Part shown: positions 48,665-57,350 of the stretch, in pieces
Position numbering within the stretch: position 1 is the first letter of the stretch
Layout: each line of letters starts with the position of its first letter
Assembly (NCBI GenBank): GCA_031418715.1
Contig: JANOJL010000066.1
Coordinates: 62,001 to 126,000, forward strand
Direction of reading: 5' to 3'
Source of the DNA: JANMDU01 sp031418715
GTDB lineage: Bacteria > Pseudomonadota > Gammaproteobacteria > Burkholderiales > Burkholderiaceae_C
DNA: 64,000 nucleotides
Position numbers and translations under genes: made by a program
The notes under the pieces: model-generated
Told to the model about the DNA's origin: nothing
Seen by the model: only the letters and a program-made list of their open reading frames with translations
Databases searched by the model: none

Positions 48665-49941
48665 GCCTTCAACCAGCGCAATAGATGCTTAGCCACTTGC
48701 TGGCTGCCGAGCATTTGAAAATGATCGGTTTCATACACCACGGCTTGGCGCGTAGCGGGAAGTTGCAAAGGCAAACCCAGCGCGGGCTTCACTTCTTGTG
48801 CCAGGGCACTTTTCACAGGAACGAGGCCGTCGCCAAGCAGGCGCTTCAAAGGTTCTGCTAGATCTGCTGCTGAGGTTGGCGAAGGCGCTTTTTGCAGCAA
48901 CAAAGGTGCTTTTTGCTTCGTGCAGGCCAACGTGTAGAGCTTCACATGCTTGGGCCACAGCGGCAGCTCGCCCGAAGGCGTGACAGCACCATCGCGTAAA
49001 TCTTGGATGCCTGCGCTGCGCACGAGGCCGAGGCGTGCAAAGGGCGCAGTGTAAGGGCTGATGCCGAGCACATAGTCCACGCCCCTGCCCGCGCGCTCCA
49101 GCGGTGAGCCCGCGTGCGGCGAGCCCAGCGTGATGAGCTTGCTCAAATGTTTGAGCCAAGTGTGTTTTGCTTGTAGGGCTTGATGGCAGGCGCTTCGCGT
49201 GATCAGGCCACCCATGCTGTGGCCGATGATCACGAGTTGAGTGATCGGCACTGGCCATGCTTTTAGCGTTTTCTCCAGAAGCCCAGCAAATTCAGCGCCG
49301 TTTTGATGAATATGGCGGCCCGTGTTGTAGTGCAGATAAATAGCCTCATAACCCAGCTCTTGCGCCAACATCGCGCCATGATCATGACCATCGCGAAGCC
49401 ATTGCAAATCATTCATGCACAGGCCATGTACGAGTATGAGCAGTTTGCCGTTGCTCTGCGATGCTTTCAAAGGCTCACCCTGCTGGCGAAACTGCATCTG
49501 GATGGCCAACGGATTCTTCGTTGCGTCAAGCGTATCGCCCAACACGCCGTTCGCAGCTGCTCGAACCGTTTCACGATACGGCTCAGCAGATTTCAATTTG
49601 AGCTTGGAAGCAAGTTGCCGTGCTGCGGGGGCAAGCGCTTTGGAAACGATTGGCATTTGCGCCACATCTAAGCTGCGATCAATCCCCCAGCCGACAGCGC
49701 CTGTAATGCCGCGCACACTTTTGTAAACGAGCCCTGTGATGCCGCGCGTTGTCTTGGGCTTGGTGTTTTTTCCTACCAAGGGCAGCGCCAAGCTTGATAT
49801 CGCGCCATGCATTTCCTCTACCAAATCTGTGATGCCTTTCACGGCAACAACGACCAAAGCGCTGCTGCCGCGCAAGGTCTCGATATCGTTTTTCAAACGA
49901 GGCTTAGAAGTAGATTTGGAGGGAGAAGATTTTTGAACCAT
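48661..49941 (-). CDS. Alpha/beta-hydrolase (esterase/lipase-like)
   Basis: A 426-residue alpha/beta-hydrolase. The long N-terminal part (1-165) is basic and Ser/Lys-rich at first (SSPSKSTSKPRLK), then contains glycine-zipper-like segments (VKGITDLVEEMHG, GITGLVYKSVRGITG) that could bind membranes. The catalytic core starts with LLILVHGLCMNDLQW, and the nucleophile is the Ser in VIIGHSMGGLITRSAC. A late VYETDHFQMLGSQQV carries a candidate histidine. There is no signal peptide. Related proteins in Burkholderiales are annotated as putative esterases or permease-like lipases. The substrate is unknown. Confidence 0.75.
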   Translation of the reverse strand: MVQKSSPSKSTSKPRLKNDIETLRGSSALVVVAVKGITDLVEEMHGAISSLALPLVGKNTKPKTTRGITGLVYKSVRGITGAVGWGIDRSLDVAQMPIVSKALAPAARQLASKLKLKSAEPYRETVRAAANGVLGDTLDATKNPLAIQMQFRQQGEPLKASQSNGKLLILVHGLCMNDLQWLRDGHDHGAMLAQELGYEAIYLHYNTGRHIHQNGAEFAGLLEKTLKAWPVPITQLVIIGHSMGGLITRSACHQALQAKHTWLKHLSKLITLGSPHAGSPLERAGRGVDYVLGISPYTAPFARLGLVRSAGIQDLRDGAVTPSGELPLWPKHVKLYTLACTKQKAPLLLQKAPSPTSAADLAEPLKRLLGDGLVPVKSALAQEVKPALGLPLQLPATRQAVVYETDHFQMLGSQQVAKHLLRWLKA

Positions 49942-50000
49942 GGCTTGAGCATACCTTCATACACTGGCATGATCTATTGACTCCACTCAAGGCGCAACAC

Positions 50001-50390
50001 ATGAAACTCGGCTACACCATCCTCTACACACCCGACGTTACTGCATCGCTCGCATTTTTTGAAACCGCATTCGGCTTGCAGCGCCGCTTCTTGCATGAAG
50101 GCGGCGACTACGGCGAGCTAGACACTGGTGCGACCACGCTCGCCTTTGCCGCCCATACGTTAGGCGCAGCACATTTTCCCGCAGGTTACGTGCGCGCCCA
50201 TGAAAGCGCTTTGCCGTTGGGCATGGAAATCGCACTTGTCACGCCTGACGTGCCCGCTGCCCACGCGAAAGCAGTGCAAGCTGGCGCAATCGAGATGAAA
50301 GCCCCTGAGACCATGCCCTGGGGTCAAACCGTCAGCTGGCTGCGCTGCCCAGATGGTTGCTTGGTGGAGCTATGCACGCCAATGGGTTAA
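50001..50390 (+). CDS. VOC family protein (glyoxalase-like)
   Basis: A third VOC-fold protein, 129 residues. It begins MKLGYTILYTPDVTASLAFF and closes with WLRCPDGCLVELCTPMG, in which the E of VELC is the usual C-terminal metal position of the fold. ATG at 50001 is preferred over an in-frame TTG 24 bases upstream. CAAGGCGC lies about ten bases before it. An element R copy starts right after the stop, so the element may act as its terminator. Confidence 0.83.
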   Translation: MKLGYTILYTPDVTASLAFFETAFGLQRRFLHEGGDYGELDTGATTLAFAAHTLGAAHFPAGYVRAHESALPLGMEIALVTPDVPAAHAKAVQAGAIEMKAPETMPWGQTVSWLRCPDGCLVELCTPMG

Positions 50391-50456
50391 TTTTTAAGAG
50401 AAATTGGCGACTAGCCGTTATAAAACGTACGGAAATCGCTCCTTTTTTAATAGCAA
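50391..50456 (-). repeat. Element R copy, intergenic
   Basis: On the minus strand it reads TTTGCTATTAAAAAAGGAGC, then a diverged core CCGTACGTTTTATAACGG, then GGCTAGTCGCC hairpin and AATTTCTCTTAAAAATT. It fills the region between the VOC gene and the DUF2855 gene. The hairpin end is less perfect than in other copies. Confidence 0.8.
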
Positions 50457-50520
50457 ATCTTATTCAGTACTGGCTCTCATGCGACAAGACAAACCAAGCG
50501 ACAAGATTAAAGTAGACGCT

Positions 50521-51633
50521 ATGAATACATCCACCTTCCTCGTCAAAAAATCCGACCTCTCGCAGACGCAGCTTTTACCGGCTGAACCGGAGCCGTTGGC
50601 AGCAGGCCAAATCCGCCTGCGCATCGATCTCTTTTCCCTGACCGCCAACAATATCACCTACGCCAGTTTTGGCGATGCGATGAGCTATTGGAATTTTTAT
50701 CCGCGCCCGTCATCCAGTGACGGTCAAGCGAATGAGTGGGGCATCATTCCTGTATGGGGCTTTGCGAATGTGGCGGAATCTCTTTGCGATGGCATTGCAG
50801 TGGGGCAGCGCTTTTATGGCTACTTCCCGATGGGCAATGAGGTCGTTCTTACGCCAGCTCGAATCTCGGCTGCAGGGTTTAGCGTAGCGGGTCATCGCGA
50901 GGCATTGGCTGCGGTTTATAACCAATATGTCAACTGCGCTTCTGATCCGTTTTACGCTCACGGCAGCGAGGCGATTCAATGCCTGCTGCGCCCACTGTTC
51001 ATCACGAGCTGGTTGATCGACGACTTGCTGGCTGACAATGATTTCTATGGCAGTGAGGCGGTGATCATGTCAAGCGCATCCAGCAAAACGGCTTATGGCA
51101 CGGCATTTTGCATGGCGCAGCGCCCCGCTAGCCAGCGCCCAAAAATCATTGGTTTGACATCGCCGGGCAACGTCGCTTTCAGTGAATCGCTGAGCTGCTA
51201 TGACCAAGTTGTCACGTATGACCAGCTCGAAAACTTAAGCGCTACCCTGCCCTGTACCTATGTCGATTTCGCAGGCAATGCCGCGCTGCGCCGCCGGATC
51301 CACACGTACTTTTCGCAGCTCAAATACAGCTGCTCCGTGGGCGGTACACATGTCGAGCAATTGGGCGGTGCACGCGATCTGCCAGGCCCCAAAGCCACGC
51401 TGTTTTTCGCCCCTGCGCAGATCGCCAAACGCGCCAAGGAATGGGGCCGCACTGAGCTGAACACGCGCCTCGTGCAAAGCTGGCAGGCCTTCGCGCAGCG
51501 CGTGGCCAAGCCGGGCGATACTTGGATAGATGTTGAATCTCACAGCACTGCAAGCGCCTCGCAAGCTTATCAAAGCCTCCTCAAAGGACAGCTCAGTCCG
51601 CGCATTGGGCAAGTCTGGTCACTACAAAATTAG
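50521..51633 (+). CDS. DUF2855 family protein (quinone-oxidoreductase-like)
   Basis: A 370-residue protein of the DUF2855 family, distant relatives of medium-chain NAD(P)H quinone oxidoreductases. The N-terminal GroES-like part has IRLRIDLFSLTANNITYA and YWNFYPRP; the nucleotide-binding part has IMSSASSKTAYGTAF and FAGNAALRRRIHTYF. Reported members lack a defined reaction. I chose the ATG at 50521; in-frame Met codons at 50404 and 50479 would add unlike residues that overlap the repeat upstream. The last codons and stop come from an element R copy. Confidence 0.83.
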   Translation: MNTSTFLVKKSDLSQTQLLPAEPEPLAAGQIRLRIDLFSLTANNITYASFGDAMSYWNFYPRPSSSDGQANEWGIIPVWGFANVAESLCDGIAVGQRFYGYFPMGNEVVLTPARISAAGFSVAGHREALAAVYNQYVNCASDPFYAHGSEAIQCLLRPLFITSWLIDDLLADNDFYGSEAVIMSSASSKTAYGTAFCMAQRPASQRPKIIGLTSPGNVAFSESLSCYDQVVTYDQLENLSATLPCTYVDFAGNAALRRRIHTYFSQLKYSCSVGGTHVEQLGGARDLPGPKATLFFAPAQIAKRAKEWGRTELNTRLVQSWQAFAQRVAKPGDTWIDVESHSTASASQAYQSLLKGQLSPRIGQVWSLQN

Positions 51634-51688
51634 TAGCAAACTATCTAGAATATATAACGGCTAACCGCCCATTTTTCTTTAGTAAATC
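51621..51688 (+). repeat. Element R copy overlapping a gene 3' end
   Basis: ACTACAAAATTAGTAGC hairpin, diverged core AAACTATCTAGAATATATAACGG split over two parts, GGCTAACCGCC and TTTTTCTTTAGTAAATC. The first 13 bases lie inside the DUF2855 gene and supply its TAG stop. Confidence 0.83.
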
Positions 51689-51718
51689 ACTTCCCATTAT
51701 TCTCTAAGGACACTGCGC

Positions 51719-52612
51719 ATGTTCCCCGGATTTGAATCACGCAAACTCAGAGTCAATGGCGTAGAGATCGCCTGCATGATCGGCGGGCACCAGCACAGCT
51801 CGCGCACGCCTATTCTCATGCTGCATGGCTTTCCGCAAACTAAGGCGATGTGGAGCGCAATAGCTCCCATACTCGCGCAGCATCACACGGTGGTCTGCGC
51901 TGATCTGCGCGGCTATGGTGATTCTGAACATCCCGCTTGCCTGCCAGATGCGAGCAACTACAGCTTTCGCGCCATGGCATCCGATCAAGTTGGCCTCATG
52001 CAGACATTAGGTTTTGAGAAATTTCATTTGATCGGCCATGATCGCGGCGCACGCACTTCACATCGCCTCGCTCTCGATCATTCGCAGGCTGTGAAATCAC
52101 TCACGATGATAGATATCGTGCCCACGACAGTGCTGTTCAACGAGACGACACGACATATCGCTGGCGCATATTGGCATTGGTTTTTTCTCTCGCAACCTGC
52201 GCCGTTTCCAGAGCGCTTGATTGAAGCTAATCCGGATTATTTTTACGAAACTTGCCTGCTCGGCTGGGGCGGCGCGAAGCTGGAAGATTTTGATGCAGAG
52301 CAACTGGCAGACTACCGCCGCTGCTGGCGCAAGCCCAGCATGATCCAAGGCTCATGCGGTGACTATCGCGCGGCTGCGAGCATTGATCTGGCCATTGACA
52401 TAGTTGATATTGACGCGAAAGTGCAAGCTCCCAGCTTGGTGTTTTACGGCGAGCATGGCGTGATGAACAAGCTCTACGATATTGCCGAGCAATGGCAAAA
52501 GCGTTTGGCAAACATGCAAGTCGCATCGCTTCCCGGCGGGCATTTCTTTCCAGATATTCGGCCAGAAGAGACTGCGCGCATCTTGTTGGCATTTGTACAA
52601 GAGCACGAATGA
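51719..52612 (+). CDS. Alpha/beta-hydrolase, fluoroacetate/haloacetate dehalogenase-like
   Basis: A 297-residue alpha/beta-hydrolase with an aspartate nucleophile: LIGHDRGARTSHRLALDH gives Asp108 with Arg109 and Arg112, the carboxylate-binding pair of fluoroacetate dehalogenase. Asp132 (MIDIVPT) and His275 (LPGGHFFPD) complete the triad. His153 and Trp154 (AYWHWFFLSQP) match the residues that hold the halide ion in the Burkholderia enzyme. The catalytic set is complete, so hydrolysis of haloacetate or a similar acid is plausible; some relatives act as epoxide hydrolases. The nearby genes do not point to a specific pathway. Element R copies flank it. Confidence 0.85.
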   Translation: MFPGFESRKLRVNGVEIACMIGGHQHSSRTPILMLHGFPQTKAMWSAIAPILAQHHTVVCADLRGYGDSEHPACLPDASNYSFRAMASDQVGLMQTLGFEKFHLIGHDRGARTSHRLALDHSQAVKSLTMIDIVPTTVLFNETTRHIAGAYWHWFFLSQPAPFPERLIEANPDYFYETCLLGWGGAKLEDFDAEQLADYRRCWRKPSMIQGSCGDYRAAASIDLAIDIVDIDAKVQAPSLVFYGEHGVMNKLYDIAEQWQKRLANMQVASLPGGHFFPDIRPEETARILLAFVQEHE

Positions 52613-52620
52613 CCTTGATA

Positions 52621-52686
52621 AACTATCAAATGAATAGCACACTGCGCATATTTTATAACGGCTAGGAGCCATTTTTCCTTAAAATT
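52621..52686 (+). repeat. Element R copy, intergenic
   Basis: ACTATCAAATGAATAGC, core CACACTGCGCATATTTTATA, then ACGGCTAGGAGCCATTTTTC, whose GGCT-AGG-AGCC hairpin plus T tract looks like an intrinsic terminator. It lies 8 bp after the dehalogenase-like stop and 15 bp before the next start. This is the copy closest to the consensus. Confidence 0.9.
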
Positions 52687-52701
52687 TGCCTCATACAAAG
52701 C

Positions 52702-53832
52702 ATGAACTCACGCACTCAACATCTCTGCCATCTGCTCGGCATCTCGCAGCCACTCATACAAGCGCCGATGGCGGGCGTGCAAGGCAGCAGCTTGGCGATT
52801 GCGGTGAGCGAAGCGGGCGGCTTAGGCTCACTGCCTTGCGCGATGCTCTCGCCAGAGCAGATTCGCGCAGAGATCGAGGCGATTCGAGCAGCAACAGCGA
52901 AGCCATACAACTTGAATTTTTTCTGCCACGCGAGTCCGCCCGCGAGCGTGGCCACGCCGGAGCGCGAAGCAGCTTGGCGCGCGCTGCTTGAACCCTATTA
53001 CGCGGAACACGGTATTGATGCAGCGAGTATTGCAGCTGGCGCTGCTCGTGCGCCATTCTCTGATGCGCTGTGTGACTTGATCGAGCCGTATCGCCCGCCG
53101 GTGGTGAGTTTTCATTTTGGTTTACCTGCTGCGCCTCTGGTAGCGCGGGTGAAAGCATGGGGCGGCAAGGTGCTCTCCAGCGCGACGACAGTAGCCGAGG
53201 CGCAATGGTTGGAGGCTCATGGCGCAGACGCGATCATTGCGCAAGGCATAGAGGCTGGCGGCCATCGCGGGGTGTTTCTGCGAGCGAATGAGCATGACTT
53301 GCATGCAGGTTTGTCGGATGCGTTTCCGCAAGATTGGCGTGATGAGCTCTCCACGCAGCAAGGCACGTTCACCTTGCTGCCACAAATCGCCACTTCGATG
53401 AAGCTACCGGTGATAGCTGCAGGCGGCATCGTGAACGCGCAAGGCGTGCAGGCCGCCTTCGCCTTAGGTGCTTCAGCCGTGCAAATCGGCACAGCTTTCA
53501 TGCTCTGCCCAGAGGCCACCACGAGCGCCCTGCACCGCGCCGCTCTTACCCACAGCGCGGCACATCCCGGGCAACACCATACCCAACTCACCACCCTCTT
53601 CACGGGCCGCCCCGCTCGTGGCATCACCAATCGCCTCATGCGCGACCTGGGCGCCATCAACACGACGGCGCCTGCGTTTCCCACAAGTACAGCAGCGATT
53701 GCGCCTTTGCGTGCGGCTGCAGAGAAAGCGGGCTTGAGTGATTTTTCTCCACTCTGGAGTGGGCAGAGTGCGATTGGTTGTAAGGCAATCGCTGCTGGTT
53801 TATTGGTGCGAGAATTGATGCAAACGGTATGA
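52702..53832 (+). CDS. Nitronate monooxygenase (FMN-dependent)
   Basis: FMN enzyme of the 2-nitropropane dioxygenase/nitronate monooxygenase family, 376 residues. The N-terminal motif QAPMAGVQGSSLAIAVSEAG, the central QGIEAGGHRGVFL and the C-terminal phosphate-binding stretch VIAAGGIVNAQGVQAAFALG then VQIGTAFMLCPE are all typical. Such enzymes oxidise nitronates like propionate-3-nitronate; some act as reductases instead. It overlaps the DUF2867 gene by four bases (ATGA), so they are cotranscribed. Confidence 0.9.
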   Translation: MNSRTQHLCHLLGISQPLIQAPMAGVQGSSLAIAVSEAGGLGSLPCAMLSPEQIRAEIEAIRAATAKPYNLNFFCHASPPASVATPEREAAWRALLEPYYAEHGIDAASIAAGAARAPFSDALCDLIEPYRPPVVSFHFGLPAAPLVARVKAWGGKVLSSATTVAEAQWLEAHGADAIIAQGIEAGGHRGVFLRANEHDLHAGLSDAFPQDWRDELSTQQGTFTLLPQIATSMKLPVIAAGGIVNAQGVQAAFALGASAVQIGTAFMLCPEATTSALHRAALTHSAAHPGQHHTQLTTLFTGRPARGITNRLMRDLGAINTTAPAFPTSTAAIAPLRAAAEKAGLSDFSPLWSGQSAIGCKAIAAGLLVRELMQTV

Positions 53833-54335
53833 ACATACAAATTCAAAGCATCCCGGTTAACAGCGAAATCGCCCTATTCGCGAGAACTGCAGACTTCTCA
53901 GATTGCTATGTCGCAAGCAACCCATGGCCTGAGCGCGGCGCAATTGATTTATTCATACAAACCGTGGGCAACACGCCAGGCTGGGTCAACGCGCTCATGT
54001 GTCTGCGCAATCGAATCGTGCTGCCTTTCGGTTTGAAGAATTTGGGCACACTCGATGAAGTCAAACCTAGCCACACATATCGCGTAGGTGAGCGCGTGGG
54101 CATCTTCACCCTGCTGTACAACAGCGATACAGAAGTGATCCTAGGGGATTTGGATAAACATCTCGAAGTGCGCCTATCTGTGCTCAAAATGCAAAGCGAC
54201 AACGGTGCGGCGCAATTGGCTGTGAGCACCGCTGTGCATGAGCACAACGCTTTGGGGGAGATTTATATGTTCTTCGTGAGCCCGATACACAAAATCATCG
54301 TGCCGGCTGTGCTTAGGCGCGGCTTGAAGACATAA
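53829..54335 (+). CDS. DUF2867 family protein
   Basis: A 168-residue protein fitting the DUF2867 family, which is often fused to or coupled with NAD-binding reductases. Visible: the N-terminal NSEIALFARTADFSDCYVA, the hydrophobic VNALMCLRNRIVLPFGL in the middle, and the C-terminal FFVSPIHKIIVPAVLRRGL, which is the usual end. It has no signal peptide. The ATG overlaps the stop of the nitronate monooxygenase gene, so the protein may help or modify that enzyme's function. It converges on the DUF1178 gene (15 bp apart). Confidence 0.78.
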   Translation: MNIQIQSIPVNSEIALFARTADFSDCYVASNPWPERGAIDLFIQTVGNTPGWVNALMCLRNRIVLPFGLKNLGTLDEVKPSHTYRVGERVGIFTLLYNSDTEVILGDLDKHLEVRLSVLKMQSDNGAAQLAVSTAVHEHNALGEIYMFFVSPIHKIIVPAVLRRGLKT

Positions 54336-54350
54336 GCCACGCGAAGAAGA

Positions 54351-54917
54351 TTACTGCAAAGGCCCTTTAAGCGCTCTAGGCAGTGGCAGCGGCATCACCT
54401 CGATGCCTTCATCCAGCAGCTCCATCGTTTCATCCTGCGAGGCTTGGCCGCGAATGCCGCGCTTTTTGCTTTCGCCGTAGTGAATTTTGCGGGCTTCGCG
54501 GGCAAAATCGTCGCCGACATCTTCCGTTTTAGCGAGCACTTCTTTGGCCATTTGCATGTAGGCGGCTTGGAATTCAGGGTTGTGCATCAGAGCATTCAGG
54601 GGATTGTCTGAATCGGTTTGCCCAGATGCTTTTTCTAAGCTGTTTTGGCTATTTCCCGCTATAGAATCGTCGCTAGATGCTACTGAATTGATAGCATTTG
54701 ATTCAGTATTCGATGCGGCTTGTGCATCAGTCGGGGTAGCCTGCCTCGACCCGCTCAAGTTCAAACGCGGTGCGGAAAGCTTCTTGATGATGTGTGCATC
54801 GTCGCATATCGGGCATTGCACCAAGCCGCGCGAGAGCTGGCTTTGGAAATCTTCTTCACTGCCAAACCAGCCCTCAAAGCTGTGGCCATGGGCGCATGCA
54901 AGATCCAGCACTTTCAT
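54351..54917 (-). CDS. DUF1178 family protein with element R insertion
   Basis: A protein of the DUF1178 family (188 residues; about 150 is usual). It starts with VLDLACAHGHSFEGWFGSE, in which Cys8 and His pair with CPICDD (about 36-41) as a zinc ribbon-like unit. The C-terminal half (AKEVLAKTEDVGDDFAREAR and IRGQASQDETMELL) is the family's conserved end. Between them lies a Ser/Asn-rich segment (NAINSVASSDDSIAGNSQN, about 72-92) encoded by an element R copy, which accounts for the extra length. It is the last gene of the nuo transcript, overlapping the NUDIX gene by four bases. Function unknown. Confidence 0.83.
   Translation of the reverse strand: MKVLDLACAHGHSFEGWFGSEEDFQSQLSRGLVQCPICDDAHIIKKLSAPRLNLSGSRQATPTDAQAASNTESNAINSVASSDDSIAGNSQNSLEKASGQTDSDNPLNALMHNPEFQAAYMQMAKEVLAKTEDVGDDFAREARKIHYGESKKRGIRGQASQDETMELLDEGIEVMPLPLPRALKGPLQ
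54631..54699 (-). repeat. Element R copy inside the DUF1178 gene
   Basis: On the minus strand: TGCTATCAATTCAGTAGCA, core TCTAGCGACGATTCTATAGC, GGGAAATAGCC and the T-poor tail. It is in the sense direction and gives NAINSVASSDDSIAGNSQN, in the same frame as the NuoJ copy (DATKSIAPSADSITATGQN). Confidence 0.88.
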
Positions 54918-55507
54918 GCTGCCGCCATCCGGGGCACGGCATTCCAGCCGAGCTGCTTGTTGCCCGAGAGAAATTGCTGCAAATGCAAAGCGCAGGTCAC
55001 TGTCTTCGCATCGGTTACTGTGCCGTCAGCGCACCAGTCAATCAACTGCTGCGCAGGCGCGGTGAACACATCGAGAAATTCTTCATCGTCGAGTGTACGC
55101 TCGCCTAGCGTGAGGCCGCGAGCGAAATAAATATGGATGATTTCTGTGGAATAGGCAATCGCCAAATGCATGCAGCCTGCACAGGCCCACTCGCTGGCGC
55201 TGTAGCCCGTTTCTTCACGCAGCTCGCGCAGAGCGCAGATGAGCGGGTCTTCGTTGGGATCGAGCTTACCCGCAGGAAACTCAATCATCTCAAGGCCAAC
55301 CGGGTAGCGGAATTGCTTTTCTAGCACCACGTCGCCGTTGGGAAGCAGAGGAATCACCACGCATGCGCCGGGATGGACGACATACTCACGCATTGCACTT
55401 TGGCCATTGGGCAAACGCACCGTATCGCGGCGCACGTCGAGAAACCCGCCTTTGAACACCTGCTCTGAGCTGAGCTGGGTTTCTTTCAATGGGTCTGATG
55501 ATTTCAT
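54914..55507 (-). CDS. NUDIX hydrolase (ADP-ribose pyrophosphatase-like)
   Basis: A 197-residue NUDIX enzyme. The NUDIX box is complete: GKLDPNEDPLICALRELREE followed by TGY (about residues 86-108). The preceding VVIPLLPNGDVVLEKQFRYP and EFPAGKL stretch resembles ADP-ribose pyrophosphatases, which split ADP-ribose into AMP and ribose 5-phosphate. I chose Met 55507 because the earlier in-frame residues overlap DUF2818 and look unrelated. It overlaps both neighbours by four bases and belongs to the nuo transcript. Confidence 0.9.
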   Translation of the reverse strand: MKSSDPLKETQLSSEQVFKGGFLDVRRDTVRLPNGQSAMREYVVHPGACVVIPLLPNGDVVLEKQFRYPVGLEMIEFPAGKLDPNEDPLICALRELREETGYSASEWACAGCMHLAIAYSTEIIHIYFARGLTLGERTLDDEEFLDVFTAPAQQLIDWCADGTVTDAKTVTCALHLQQFLSGNKQLGWNAVPRMAAA

Positions 55508-55803
55508 CCGTGCTTCAGCAAGTAGCGCCACACAAAACCGGGAAATGCGAAGGTGATGAAAGCTGTAGCACTGATCGCGTAAAACTCCCATTTCTGCGGC
55601 GCAATCTGCCCCAAACGTTGCTCTAGCAGCAAGCCCATGCCGCCGATCACAAAATACAGCGTCACTAACTCAAGCAAGCGAATGAACAAAGTCTTGCCCT
55701 CTTTCAAGCGCAACACGCCAAATAAGCGCTGCGTGATAAAAGGCCAGTTGGCTGCCAGCAAAGCGAGCAGGATCACTAGCACGACGGATTCACTTTGTCC
55801 CAT
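55504..55803 (-). CDS. DUF2818 family membrane protein
   Basis: A 99-residue protein with three hydrophobic helices (VVLVILLALLAANWPFI, LLELVTLYFVIGGMGLLL, YAISATAFITFAFPGFVW). It fits DUF2818, a betaproteobacterial family nearly always found right after nuoN. The constant position suggests a role with complex I, perhaps in assembly, but this is not shown. It overlaps the NUDIX gene by four bases and is 30 bp after nuoN. Confidence 0.88.
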   Translation of the reverse strand: MGQSESVVLVILLALLAANWPFITQRLFGVLRLKEGKTLFIRLLELVTLYFVIGGMGLLLEQRLGQIAPQKWEFYAISATAFITFAFPGFVWRYLLKHG

Positions 55804-55833
55804 ACCCAGGATGCTAGCGTTAGTAGAAAAAGC

Positions 55834-57333
55834 TTAACCAGCCAAGGTCTTGACGATGGCAGACAAGCAAAGCTGCATCAAGCCACTGGGGAACAGCCCC
55901 AGCAAAATCACCAAAGCGCCATTCACCACCAAGACGAAGCGCACTTCGTTAGAGGCCACGGGTTGTGTTGCTGTGATCGGCTCATCGAAATACATCACCT
56001 TGACGATGCGCAAGTAATAGAAAGCGCCGATCAAGCTCAGAAGCACGGCATAAATCGCCAAACCCAGCAGCATCGACTGACCTGAAGCCAGGAGCGGTTG
56101 TAAAACAGACAGCTTGGCAAAGAAGCCTACCATGGGTGGAATACCAGCGAGAGAAAACAGGCAAATAGCCATCACAGCCGCATACAGCGGACTGCGCTGA
56201 TTCAGACCCGCCAAATCAGAAATCTCTTCGCTCTCAAAGCCATCGCGCGACAGCAGCAAGATCACGCCGAAGGTGGCCAGTGTGGTGAGCACATAAGTGA
56301 TCACATAAAACATCGAAGCGCTATACGCTGCTGCAGCGCCACTGGTGTTGCCCGCATTGCCAGTGAACACCACGCCTGAGAGCAAACCGAGCAACAAGAA
56401 GCCCATTTGCGCGATCGTAGAGAAAGCCAGCAAGCGCTTCAAATTAGTTTGCGCAATTGCCGCCAAGTTACCAATCAAGAGAGAAGCGATGGACAAGAAC
56501 ATCAGCATCTGTTGCCAATCTTTGGCCAACGGCAGCATCCCCTCTACGAGCAGACGAATGCAGATGGCGAACGCTGCAAGCTTAGGCGCAGAGCCGATCA
56601 TGAGCGTCACCGAAGTAGGCGCGCCCTGATACACATCAGGCACCCACATATGGAATGGCACCACACCCAGCTTGAATGCCAAGCCAGCCACGATAAATAC
56701 CAAGCCAAACACCAGCACCTGTTGTTTGAATTGCCCAGATGCAATTTGCTTGAACACTACAGAAATATCTAGCGAACCCGTCGCGCCATACATCATCGAC
56801 AAGCCATACAGCAAGAAGCCGCTGGCCAACGCGCCGAGGATGAAATACTTCATCGCCGCTTCAGTGGAAGGTGCATGATCGCGGCGCAGCGCCACTAGAG
56901 CGTAGCTCGACAGCGTAAGCAATTCAAGGCCAACGTAGATCACAAGGAAGTTGTTGCCCGAGATCATCACATTCATGCCGAGCAAGGCAAACAGCGAGAG
57001 CGTGTACATCTCGCCCCCGCGCAGCATGCCGCGATCTTGTGCATACGGGCGCGCATACACGAGCATCACGCCCATGGCAATCGCCGCAAAGCACTTGAGC
57101 CAATGCCCCATCGCATCGCTCACCACCATGTTGCCAAAGCCATAGGTGGTGTTGCCATCAATGGCGTACGAGGCATGGATGAAGGCTGTCACGCCAAGCG
57201 TGAGCAAGGTCATCGCATGCGTTGCGGTGCGGCTTGGGCTCTTCACGAACAGATCCGTGAGCAAAATCACGCAAGCCATCACCAGCAAAACGATTTCGGG
57301 GTAAGCAGCAATCCAGCTGGTCGTATCAATCAT
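55834..57333 (-). CDS. nuoN: NADH-quinone oxidoreductase subunit N
   Basis: Proton-pumping membrane subunit of respiratory complex I (Mrp antiporter-like). About 14 helices; conserved Lys/His-containing stretches such as LAFKLGVVPFHMWVPDVYQG and LKRLLAFSTIAQMGFLLLG show the pump core. Length 499 fits. It lies 17 bp after nuoM in the operon. The C-terminal region (QPVASNEVRFVLVVNGALV) is typical for Burkholderiales. Confidence 0.95.
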   Translation of the reverse strand: MIDTTSWIAAYPEIVLLVMACVILLTDLFVKSPSRTATHAMTLLTLGVTAFIHASYAIDGNTTYGFGNMVVSDAMGHWLKCFAAIAMGVMLVYARPYAQDRGMLRGGEMYTLSLFALLGMNVMISGNNFLVIYVGLELLTLSSYALVALRRDHAPSTEAAMKYFILGALASGFLLYGLSMMYGATGSLDISVVFKQIASGQFKQQVLVFGLVFIVAGLAFKLGVVPFHMWVPDVYQGAPTSVTLMIGSAPKLAAFAICIRLLVEGMLPLAKDWQQMLMFLSIASLLIGNLAAIAQTNLKRLLAFSTIAQMGFLLLGLLSGVVFTGNAGNTSGAAAAYSASMFYVITYVLTTLATFGVILLLSRDGFESEEISDLAGLNQRSPLYAAVMAICLFSLAGIPPMVGFFAKLSVLQPLLASGQSMLLGLAIYAVLLSLIGAFYYLRIVKVMYFDEPITATQPVASNEVRFVLVVNGALVILLGLFPSGLMQLCLSAIVKTLAG

Positions 57334-57350
57334 GTTCTTCTCGCTTGCTG

